Assembly (NCBI GenBank): GCA_001770175.1
Contig: MEQK01000054.1
Location: forward strand, 1-32,492
Source: Bdellovibrionales bacterium RIFOXYD1_FULL_55_31
GTDB lineage: Bacteria > Bdellovibrionota > UBA1018
DNA: 32,492 nt
Direction: 5' to 3'
Positions 1 through 8,755 of the stretch are shown piece after piece. The notes under the pieces were generated by a model. It searched no databases. It saw only the letters and a list, made by a program, of their open reading frames with translations, and had not been told where the DNA came from. The position numbers and the translations under genes were made by a program. Position 1 is the first letter of the stretch, and every line of letters begins with the position of its first letter.

Positions 1-1
1 T

Positions 2-97
2 TTCCGTCAGTTCACGGACTTACATCTTGAGATTGGCTTGAAGGCGATGAGCGAAATCGCTGAACGTGGTGAACACATCCGGCATTACAAATGGTGA
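2..97 (+). CDS. C-terminal end of an unidentified protein (partial)
   Basis: An open frame enters from the left edge and encodes the last 31 residues of a protein, ending HIRHYKW before TGA at 95-97. The tail is hydrophilic and helix-prone (EIGLKAMSEIAERGEH). I do not recognise the family from so short a piece. The stop lies 6 bases before the mreB ATG, and the mreB Shine-Dalgarno-like GGTGAGAA overlaps this gene's stop, so the two are probably co-transcribed and translationally coupled. It is called coding because it stays open from the edge and sits in operon-like spacing, not because of any domain. Confidence 0.5.
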   Translation, partial: FRQFTDLHLEIGLKAMSEIAERGEHIRHYKW

Positions 98-1865
<1,768 letters not shown>

Positions 1866-1885
1866 GCGCTACCTCGTGAGGACGT

Positions 1886-2482
1886 ATGGCCTATAACCAG
1901 AAAGATTACTATTTTCATAAAGCCAAAACCGAAAAATACGCGGCACGCTCCGTATTCAAGCTGCAGGAAATAGACGAACGGTTCAAGATTTTCAAAACTG
2001 GTTATAAAGTGCTCGACCTCGGGGCCGCTCCCGGATCCTGGTCTCAATACGCTTCGCAAAAGGTCGGTCCGCAGGGCAGGGTTCTTGGTGTCGATTTACA
2101 GCCCGTCAAGCTGACCCTCCCCAACGCCGTATTTATCACGGCTGATTTCAGGGACCTTGATTTTCAAGAGGTCATGAAAGCGCACGGAATTATTCCGCCG
2201 TTCGACATGGTGCTGTCCGACATGGCTCCGAAAACCACGGGGATCCGCATCACCGATCAGACGCGGTCGCTTGAACTCTGCCAAATGGCCCTCGCAGTTT
2301 GCGACAAATTTTTACGCCCCCGCGGCAGCTTTGTCTGCAAGATGTTCCACGGAGAGAAATTCGAGTCCTTTCGCGATGATCTCAGGGCGAGGTTCGGTCG
2401 CGTCGAGGTTCTTCGTCCGAAGAGCACCCGCAAAGAGAGCAAGGAGATTTTCTTTATCGCCCTGCAGTTCAATCCGAGGTAG
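1886..2482 (+). CDS. rlmE: 23S rRNA 2'-O-ribose U2552 methyltransferase RlmE (FtsJ/RrmJ)
   Basis: SAM-dependent methyltransferase that modifies U2552 in the A loop of 23S rRNA late in 50S assembly. The 198 residues are close to family length. The SAM-binding motif LDLGAAPGSW is at residues 43-52. The K-D-K-E catalytic tetrad is readable as K25 (in RSVFKL), D112 (in LSDMAP), K152 (in CKMF) and E187 (in SKEIF). The ATG follows GTGAGGA with good spacing, 20 bases after the PilZ stop, so it probably belongs to the mreB-PilZ transcript. The next gene is on the opposite strand and converges on it. The family also contains other RrmJ-like enzymes, but the conserved N-terminal YYFHKAKTEKYAARSVFKL strongly favours RlmE. 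Confidence 0.95.
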   Translation: MAYNQKDYYFHKAKTEKYAARSVFKLQEIDERFKIFKTGYKVLDLGAAPGSWSQYASQKVGPQGRVLGVDLQPVKLTLPNAVFITADFRDLDFQEVMKAHGIIPPFDMVLSDMAPKTTGIRITDQTRSLELCQMALAVCDKFLRPRGSFVCKMFHGEKFESFRDDLRARFGRVEVLRPKSTRKESKEIFFIALQFNPR

Positions 2483-2557
2483 CCGAGCCCACGGTTTGTT
2501 CGATGATTTCCTTCATGCTGGAAAGATCGCCGGTCGAGAGAGCCGCGAAGAGTTGAA

Positions 2558-2755
2558 TCAGAACCGATATTTGACGTTATTATGTGGCTGAATCGGGCTT
2601 GGGCCGACGGTTGCCTGGGTCATGTGTTCCCAGAGCTTAAACAGTAACTTACGAAATCCGACGGCCATTATGCTTACGAGCATAACGGCAAGCGAGAGCA
2701 TCAGGATATACTCCACCAATGCCTGGCCGTTTTCATCTCTCAGCAATTGACTCAT
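2558..2755 (-). CDS. Flp/TadE-like type IVb pilin subunit or pseudopilin
   Basis: A 65-residue protein with a short hydrophilic N-terminus (MSQLLRDENG), the pilin-type junction GQALVEYI (G10, E15, Y16), and a hydrophobic helix at about residues 17-35, followed by a short polar tail. G at the cleavage site with E at +5 is the class III signal and N-terminal helix plan of Flp/TadE-like pilins, which a TadV/PilD-type prepilin peptidase would cleave after G10. No tad or pil assembly genes lie in the window, so this is an orphan subunit whose assembly machinery must be elsewhere, or a membrane protein that keeps only the pilin-like helix. The ATG is only 30 bases from the divergent thioredoxin gene and has no clear Shine-Dalgarno. 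Confidence 0.7.
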   Translation of the reverse strand: MSQLLRDENGQALVEYILMLSLAVMLVSIMAVGFRKLLFKLWEHMTQATVGPSPIQPHNNVKYRF

Positions 2756-2785
2756 TACGGATATTGTAATGTATGATGTAAATCA

Positions 2786-3358
2786 ATGACAACACCAGGC
2801 TCAACTTGGCGAAATCTGACCAAAGTCCTTGCGCCCGCGGCTGCGATTCTCGTGCTCGTGGTGGGCGGCCTCTACCTGGTTAAAATATCCTTGGGCCGCG
2901 CGCCGCAGGCGCCCGGATCGTTCGAACTGAATATCGGGAATACCGTTCCGGAATTCACCTTGTCTAGTCTCGCTGGCGGGGAATTAAAGCTTTCCGATCT
3001 CAAGGCAAAGGTGCTTTTAGTGAACTTTTGGGCAACTTGGTGCGAGGCCTGTCTGATTGAGATGCCCTCGATCGTGTCCCTGAGAGCGCGTTATCTTGCT
3101 AAAGGTTTTGACGTGATTTCGATCAATGTCGACGAAAATCCGGAATCAATTCTTGGCTCCAGTCTCAAACGGCTTGGAATCGACTTTCCGGTTTACCTGG
3201 ATAAAGACGGCAAGACTTCGGAGCTTTTCGGGGTGCATGGGATCCCGCTTACCGTGGTAATGGATCAGCAGCGGCGAATCCTTTTTGTCGAAACGGGTGA
3301 AAGGGATTGGAACGGGGAAGAGATTCGGGAACAAATTGAACGGTGGTTGGCTGAATGA
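2786..3358 (+). CDS. TlpA/ResA-like membrane-anchored thiol-disulfide oxidoreductase
   Basis: A 190-residue thioredoxin-fold protein anchored in the inner membrane by one helix (about residues 14-34), with its catalytic domain in the periplasm (about 45-190). The AhpC/TSA-Redoxin-type start is NTVPEFTLSSLAGGELKLSD. The active site is WCEAC (residues 85-89, C86 and C89), and the conserved cis-proline is in GIPLT (P154). Proteins of this type keep periplasmic cysteines reduced, for example during cytochrome c maturation or in outer-membrane protein folding; the specific client cannot be read here. Its stop overlaps the start of the next gene by ATGA, so the two are translationally coupled. No strong Shine-Dalgarno is seen before the ATG, and the 30-base gap to the divergent pilin-like gene leaves little room for a promoter. 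Confidence 0.88.
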   Translation: MTTPGSTWRNLTKVLAPAAAILVLVVGGLYLVKISLGRAPQAPGSFELNIGNTVPEFTLSSLAGGELKLSDLKAKVLLVNFWATWCEACLIEMPSIVSLRARYLAKGFDVISINVDENPESILGSSLKRLGIDFPVYLDKDGKTSELFGVHGIPLTVVMDQQRRILFVETGERDWNGEEIREQIERWLAE

Positions 3359-4023
3359 GTATGACAATCAGGGCTCCGGCCCTTCAGGATTTCCGGCTTC
3401 CGCTTTTCCTGACGAAGGAAAACAAGTGGAGTGTGGGTTGGCTGATGGCGACGATGGCAACCGTACTCTATCTTACGTCCAATCATTTCCATTTTTTTCC
3501 GCCGCAGTATCTTCCGATGTCGTGGGTGGACCAGGTTGTTCCGTTCGTGCCGCTGACGATCTGGATTTATCTCAGTGAGTACCTCTTTTTCGTGACCATA
3601 TATTTCTTATGTAAGGATATGGCGAACGCAAACAAGTACCTTTACTCGTTTTTCGCCTGTCAGACCGTCAGTGTCCTGATTTTCTGGATTTGGCCGACGA
3701 CCTATCCGCGCGAGCTTTTCCCGCTCATTCGGGAACAGCTCGATCCTCTGACGTATTTCGCTTTCAACGCTCTTCGTTCGGCCGATACGCCCGCGAATTG
3801 CTGTCCGAGTCTGCACGTCAGCAGCGTCTATCTTTCTTCCTTTATCTATCTTGATGACCAGCCCAAAAAATTCCCGCTCTTTTTCATCTGGGCGAGCCTG
3901 ATCGCGCTTTCGACGCTCACGACGAAGCAGCATTACCTCATCGATGTGGTCGCGGGCCTTTTTATGGCGATGACGTTCTACTGGATCTTCCACCGCTACA
4001 TTCCTTACCGGCGGGTGAAGTGA
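3355..4023 (+). CDS. PAP2-superfamily membrane phosphatase (PAP2_3/AUR1-like)
   Basis: A 222-residue integral membrane protein with about five or six hydrophobic segments. Two of the three PAP2 motifs are clear: CCPSLHVS (149-156, catalytic H154) and STLTTKQHYLIDVVAG (186-201, H193 and D197). The cysteine pair before PSLH and the TKQHY spelling resemble the PAP2_3 group, which includes inositolphosphorylceramide synthase and lipid phosphatases. The first motif (KxxxxxxRP) is not obvious, as in that subgroup. Likely substrates are lipid phosphates such as phosphatidate, undecaprenyl diphosphate or sphingolipid-type headgroups; the sequence does not decide. It overlaps tlpA by 4 bases (ATGA), so both proteins are made from one message. 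Confidence 0.85.
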   Translation: MSMTIRAPALQDFRLPLFLTKENKWSVGWLMATMATVLYLTSNHFHFFPPQYLPMSWVDQVVPFVPLTIWIYLSEYLFFVTIYFLCKDMANANKYLYSFFACQTVSVLIFWIWPTTYPRELFPLIREQLDPLTYFAFNALRSADTPANCCPSLHVSSVYLSSFIYLDDQPKKFPLFFIWASLIALSTLTTKQHYLIDVVAGLFMAMTFYWIFHRYIPYRRVK

Positions 4024-4054
4024 AATTCGCGGTGCCAACCAAGCATACTAGCAG

Positions 4055-4089
4055 GCAGGCAACCAGGAATTCTCATTCCGATGGCCTGC
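4055..4089 (+). terminator. Imperfect hairpin after the PAP2 gene (possible terminator)
   Basis: In the 179-base gap between the PAP2 stop (4023) and the next start (4203), the strand can fold as GCAGG (4055-4059) with CCTGC (4085-4089), CCA (4063-4065) with TGG (4082-4084), and GGAAT (4066-4070) with ATTCC (4075-4079) around a TCTC loop. That makes about 13 base pairs interrupted by small bulges. It begins 31 bases after the stop codon, where a terminator or 3' stabilising stem is expected. No T-run follows, so it is not a textbook intrinsic terminator. The rest of the gap shows no other structure I can support. Confidence 0.35.
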
Positions 4090-4202
4090 GGTCAGTGTCA
4101 ACCACGACACGCTTGTAAGATAGCGAAGCGTCCGCCATGTCCTCGATAGTTACACTGATTCAATAAAAATTCCGATTTGGACGAAATAGAGAATGAGAAG
4201 GT

Positions 4203-5756
4203 ATGGTCTCGAAAACAGCTCTTTTCGGTTTCACGTGCTTCTTTTTTGCTCCGTTCTTGTCCTACGGGCAAGAGACCCCGTCCTGTCTTGATGTCATCCA
4301 GCGACTCGCTCGGCCCGCACTCGTCGAGATCCCGATCGGCAGCTACCTGCCGAGCCCCAAGAACAACGCGGACTCCTGGATTGGACATGAGGTTTCACTC
4401 TCTTACAAGGACTCCAAAGGCGGGCTCAGGCATACCGAAGGCTTTGTGGTCGACAGCGCGCGCGATGGTCGGCTGTGGATCGAGCATCCCGATCAAACGG
4501 TCACCGAGGTAACGAATGTCGTTTCAATGCGTGCGAGTATTGAGTCGGCGGGCGCTTGGCAACAGGACTGGTTGGGCCGGGTAACTACGGTTGAGAGCTT
4601 CATGGATCAAATTCGACAATACCTGAGCTATGGAATCGACCAAAAAGTCCCCATGTTCGGTCTGGTACAAATCCGGGAAAAAGGACTGAGAGTTCACGGG
4701 AAATTGGGAACCGAAACTCTTCCGGGTGGCTATAATCTTGTGACTGTCACGGACACCGCTGGAAGAGTGCATCGTTTCGATCCGGTCGCCTTCTTGGACG
4801 AGCGTCTCGCGCTCTCCATTTCGAAGGAGGACGCGAACGCCTTCCGTTCGGCACACATGCCGGGCTCGGCTGTGACGTTCCTTGATCGTTCGAGCCTCGA
4901 GGCCCATCACCTCGCCAGGCTCGCCTTGGACAAAAAAACTCTTTTTGATCTTCCGGAATTTTACCAATTCGTCTCGAGAGAACCGAACCGGGCCTTGAAT
5001 CTGCTCAAGACCTGGTATGGAGACGTCCCCGAAGTCGCGCGTATTCAAAACAGGCTTGGCAAAGAATATCTACCGCTCGCCCTTGACCCAGGAATCATTT
5101 CCAGAGCTGACGAATTTATCGAATGGGCGCAATCCTACATTCCCAGCCATTCCAGGGCGTCGCTTTATGAAATCCGAGAAGCCTTCGCGAAGAAGCTCGG
5201 GTCCGAGGTGGTTTGGCGCGGCATGCTCTTCCAATCCGCCGATCAGGCGGATTCGATGAAAGCCCATGGAATCGATTCGACCCTTCTAAAAGAGAGCCAC
5301 TCGGCGGCGGACGAGACCCGGATAAGAAATCGCCTATTCCACGAGCTCACGACCTATCCAATGAAAAGCACATTCATGCATGGCCCGAGAGGGCCCCTCG
5401 AGAACATCCGCTTTCAGATCCTGAACAAAAAGAGCAATACAATGGTCTCGGCGAGCGGATATATTGAACCGACCTATAGCCCCGTCTGGTCCGAAGCGCC
5501 CAAGCCGGGGAACAAATTCTATTTATATAAGTTGAATGTCCCGAAGATCAGTGTCATCAAAAAAGCCGGGCCTTTTTCGTTTCTGCGAAATACGACGGGA
5601 ACTTTCGTCGCGAATGGCGTTTCTGGGAAAGAATTCCGGATCCCGTATAATGATCTGAACTTCGAAGTCTTCATTCCTTTCCGGATTCGACCCGAATGGG
5701 TCGAGTCGGTCACGTCATACGACGATATGCCTTGGAGCAAAGTCTTTCACGATTAA
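4203..5756 (+). CDS. Secreted orphan protein with ADP-ribosyltransferase-like C-terminal region
   Basis: A 517-residue exported protein: signal peptide at residues 1-22 (MVSKTALFGF...YGQ), then a region of about 300 residues I cannot assign. The C-terminal 180 residues follow the order of cholera-toxin-type (R-S-E) ADP-ribosyltransferases: VVWRG with R339, then MVSASGY (414-420) in the place of the STS strand, KFYLYKLNVP (438-447) like the strand after it, and GKEFRIPYND (475-484) with E477 where the catalytic glutamate would be. The first E of an ExE pair is missing (G475), and the middle motif is SAS rather than STS. The call therefore rests on motif order and is not secure. The start is ATG after GAGAAGG, closer than usual. 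The gene stands alone, with 179 bases before it and a convergent hutI 3 bases after it. Alternatives are any secreted structural or enzyme domain; no lipobox is seen. Confidence 0.8.
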   Translation: MVSKTALFGFTCFFFAPFLSYGQETPSCLDVIQRLARPALVEIPIGSYLPSPKNNADSWIGHEVSLSYKDSKGGLRHTEGFVVDSARDGRLWIEHPDQTVTEVTNVVSMRASIESAGAWQQDWLGRVTTVESFMDQIRQYLSYGIDQKVPMFGLVQIREKGLRVHGKLGTETLPGGYNLVTVTDTAGRVHRFDPVAFLDERLALSISKEDANAFRSAHMPGSAVTFLDRSSLEAHHLARLALDKKTLFDLPEFYQFVSREPNRALNLLKTWYGDVPEVARIQNRLGKEYLPLALDPGIISRADEFIEWAQSYIPSHSRASLYEIREAFAKKLGSEVVWRGMLFQSADQADSMKAHGIDSTLLKESHSAADETRIRNRLFHELTTYPMKSTFMHGPRGPLENIRFQILNKKSNTMVSASGYIEPTYSPVWSEAPKPGNKFYLYKLNVPKISVIKKAGPFSFLRNTTGTFVANGVSGKEFRIPYNDLNFEVFIPFRIRPEWVESVTSYDDMPWSKVFHD

Positions 5757-5759
5757 AAT

Positions 5760-7034
5760 CTACGCGTTGCTCGATGTGGATGCTGGGGCAGCCATAAACC
5801 CAGGCGCCCACGCGAACCGATAATACATCTCCTCGAAGCGTGCGAACGGCAGGATCGTGAAATCCGCATCCATTCCAGGCTCCAGCGTGCCTTTGCGGCG
5901 TTCGAGCCCGAGCGCCTTGGCGGCGTTGTACGTGACACCCGCGAAGATCTCGCTTCGGGTCATCCCGAGATAAAGCGCGGCAATCGTCATCACTGTCGGA
6001 AGTGACAGGCAAACACAGGTTCCCGGGTTAAAATCAGTCGAAACCGCGACGGCAGCGCCGGCATTCAGCAGCTTGCGGGCGGGCGCGTGCGCGGCCTTGA
6101 GGTAAAAGGCCGTACCGGGGAGAAGAACGGCGACGGTCGGTGAATTCGCGAGCGCGTCGATGCCGCGATCCGATATTTTGAGCAGATGATCGGCCGAAAG
6201 CGCGTTCATTCGGGCAGCGAGTTCGGCTGATTCGGTGTTCGTGAGCTCATCGGCATGCACCTTCACCGCGAGGCCGAGTTCGCGCGCGGCCTCCAAAATT
6301 CGTTGCCCTTCCTGAATCGTGTAGTAGCCCTCATCGATGAAGACATCACAGCACGAGGCGAGACGCTTCCGGGCGACCTGGGGGAGCATGACCTCGGTTA
6401 AATCACGAAGATATTCCTCGCGGCCCTGATCCTGCGGGAAGGCGTGGGCTCCGAGAAAGGTCGAATAGATCGTGAGCTCCGGAAAGCGCTTTTTGAGACG
6501 CGCGATCACCGCGAGACACTTCAGCTCTGATTCGGCGGAAAGGCCGTAACCGCTTTTGATCTCGATCGTCTTTACGCCGTAGGACGCGGACTCCCTGAGG
6601 CGAGGAATGGCAAGACGTTCGAGTTCCGTGATCGAAGCGTCGCGGGTTGCTCGAACCGTTTTGATGATGCCGCCGCCCTTCGCGGCGATCTCCTGATAGC
6701 TTGCGCCACCGCAGCGTTCGGCGAATTCATCCGAGCGGTCACCCGCAAAGACGAGATGGGTATGACAATCGACCAGACCGGGAATTACCGCTTGTCGGTT
6801 GCGAAGGTCCTTTCTTCTGGCTTTCGAATATTTTTTTGGAATGGAATCGGAAGAACCGACCCATTCCACGCGATGAGGAAGCGTGCGTGTCCCCGCCTTT
6901 TTCGTGCTGAAAACCACCGCGCCGTCGACGATACGTCCGAGGTCGTCTTCCTGCACGCGGCGCCCGTCTTTTACGCGGATGCCAGAGCCGGTGAGAACTT
7001 CGCTTGCGTGGACGAGAACCTGGTAAATCGGCAT
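5760..7034 (-). CDS. hutI: Imidazolonepropionase HutI
   Basis: Third step of histidine degradation: hydrolyses 4-imidazolone-5-propanoate to N-formimino-L-glutamate in the cytoplasm. The 424 residues form an amidohydrolase-type TIM barrel. Metal ligands are readable as DCHTH (H91, H93), H260 in HADEL (with E263 as the likely catalytic base) and D334 in STDFNPGT; the family signature FLGAHAFP is at 193-200. The ATG lies 11 bases after the hutU stop and AAGGA overlaps that stop, so translation is coupled. It is the last gene of the lptG-to-hutI run. The C-terminus (PGFMAAPASTSSNA) ends in a short low-complexity tail. The stop is 3 bases from that of the convergent secreted orphan, with no terminator between them. 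Confidence 0.95.
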   Translation of the reverse strand: MPIYQVLVHASEVLTGSGIRVKDGRRVQEDDLGRIVDGAVVFSTKKAGTRTLPHRVEWVGSSDSIPKKYSKARRKDLRNRQAVIPGLVDCHTHLVFAGDRSDEFAERCGGASYQEIAAKGGGIIKTVRATRDASITELERLAIPRLRESASYGVKTIEIKSGYGLSAESELKCLAVIARLKKRFPELTIYSTFLGAHAFPQDQGREEYLRDLTEVMLPQVARKRLASCCDVFIDEGYYTIQEGQRILEAARELGLAVKVHADELTNTESAELAARMNALSADHLLKISDRGIDALANSPTVAVLLPGTAFYLKAAHAPARKLLNAGAAVAVSTDFNPGTCVCLSLPTVMTIAALYLGMTRSEIFAGVTYNAAKALGLERRKGTLEPGMDADFTILPFARFEEMYYRFAWAPGFMAAPASTSSNA

Positions 7035-7045
7035 CGGCTGGTCCT

Positions 7046-8719
7046 TCAGCCCCGAGGCAGCATCGGGATTTTGCCGCCGCGCCGGGCGAAAGCACCGCGC
7101 GCGATCTCCTGGGATGTTTCATAGCCTGCGTCGGCGTGCCGGATAATGCCCATGCCCGGGTCTGAATTGAGAACCCGCGTGAGCCGCCAGGCGGCGTCTT
7201 CGGTTCCGTCGGCGACGACGACCATCCCGGCATGAATGGAGTAGCCAATGCCGACTCCGCCGCCGTGATGAACGCTGACCCAGGAGGCACCGTTCACGGA
7301 ATTGACGAGCGCGTTCAGAATGGGCCAGTCCGCCACCGCATCCGAGCCGTCTTTCATTCCCTCGGTTTCGCGATTGGGAGAAGCGACGGAGCCACAATCC
7401 AGATGGTCGCGTCCGATCACGATCGGGGCTTTGACTTTTCCGGTCTTGACGAGATTGTTGAAGAGGAGCCCGGCCTTCTCGCGCTGGCCATAACCGAGCC
7501 AGCAGATCCGGCACGGGAGACCCTGAAACTGAATTCGTTCTTCAGCCATGGCGAGCCAGCGCGCCAGTCCTTTGTCTTCGGGAAAAAGCTCGAGCAGCGC
7601 GCGATCGGTGACCCGAATGTCCGTCGGATCGCCTGAAAGCGCCGCCCAGCGGAACGGGCCACGGCCTTCGCAAAATTGTGGCCGGATGTACGCGGGAACG
7701 AAGCCCGGAAAGGCAAAGGCGTTCTTTACGCCCGCGCGAGTGGCTTGCGCGCGGATGTTGTTTCCGTAATCGAAGACATGGGACCCCTTTTTCTGGAATT
7801 CAAGCATCGCCTCCACGTGCCTGCCCATGCTCGCGATCGAACGTTCCATGTAGCCCTTGGGATCCTTCTTGCGCATTTCGGAGGCCTGCTCCATCGAGAG
7901 ACCCGCGGGTACGTAGCCGTTCAATTCATCGTGCGCGCTCGTCTGATCAGTGACGAGCTCAGGGGCGAAGCCGCGCCTGAGCAGTTCCCAGTGCACTTCG
8001 GCCGCATTTCCGACGAGTCCGATGCTCAGGCCTTTTTTGGAGCGTTTCGCGGCCTCAACCCGCCTGAGCGCGTCCTCAAGGGACGTCGCGAGCTCGTCGA
8101 GGTAGCGGGTTTCGAGCCGGCGCTTGACTCTGGTAGGATCGACCTCGATGTTGAGCGAAACCGCTCCGGCCATTGACGCCGCGAGCGGCTGCGCGCCGCC
8201 CATTCCGCCCAGACCCGCCGTCAGAACGACCCGGCCCGCGAGATCGCCGTTAAAGTGCTGGCGTCCGGCTTCCGCGAAAGTTTCGTACGTACCCTGAATA
8301 ATTCCCTGCGTTCCGATATAAATCCAGGAGCCCGCCGTCATCTGGCCGTACATCATGAGCCCTTTGTCCTCAAGCTCGCGGAAGTATTCCCAGGTCGCCC
8401 ATTTCGGGACGAGCATGCTGTTCGAGATCAGGACGCGCGGGGCGAGCGGATGAGTGGGCAGTACGGCGACGGGTTTTCCGCTCTGGACAAGCAAGGTTTG
8501 GTCGTCCTGCAGTTCGCGAAGAGACGCCACGATCGCATCGAAGCACTCCCAATTTCGGGCGGCGCGACCGCTGCCGCCATAAACAACCAAATCATCGGGC
8601 CGTTCGGCAACTTCGGGGTCCAGATTATTCATCAGCATGCGAAGCGCGGCTTCCTGCTGCCAGCCCTTGCATGAGAGCTGTGTGCCGTGGGGGGCGCGAA
8701 CCGGTCTTGATCCTTTCAT
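7046..8719 (-). CDS. hutU: Urocanate hydratase HutU
   Basis: Second step of histidine degradation: NAD+-dependent hydration of urocanate to imidazolonepropionate. The 557 residues match the family length of about 555. The glycine-rich NAD-binding stretch [10 protein letters not shown] is at 169-178, and the active-site region [12 protein letters not shown] is at 400-411 (C403/C406; the family's conserved catalytic cysteine lies here). Other conserved blocks such as [15 protein letters not shown] and [11 protein letters not shown] are intact. The ATG follows GAGGAGTAAGAGAT, a strong ribosome site, 36 bases after hutH. Position within hutH-hutU-hutI supports the call. Confidence 0.97.
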   Translation of the reverse strand: MKGSRPVRAPHGTQLSCKGWQQEAALRMLMNNLDPEVAERPDDLVVYGGSGRAARNWECFDAIVASLRELQDDQTLLVQSGKPVAVLPTHPLAPRVLISNSMLVPKWATWEYFRELEDKGLMMYGQMTAGSWIYIGTQGIIQGTYETFAEAGRQHFNGDLAGRVVLTAGLGGMGGAQPLAASMAGAVSLNIEVDPTRVKRRLETRYLDELATSLEDALRRVEAAKRSKKGLSIGLVGNAAEVHWELLRRGFAPELVTDQTSAHDELNGYVPAGLSMEQASEMRKKDPKGYMERSIASMGRHVEAMLEFQKKGSHVFDYGNNIRAQATRAGVKNAFAFPGFVPAYIRPQFCEGRGPFRWAALSGDPTDIRVTDRALLELFPEDKGLARWLAMAEERIQFQGLPCRICWLGYGQREKAGLLFNNLVKTGKVKAPIVIGRDHLDCGSVASPNRETEGMKDGSDAVADWPILNALVNSVNGASWVSVHHGGGVGIGYSIHAGMVVVADGTEDAAWRLTRVLNSDPGMGIIRHADAGYETSQEIARGAFARRGGKIPMLPRG

Positions 8720-8755
8720 ATCTCTTACTCCTCTGGGCCGGCGACCTTATGCCGC

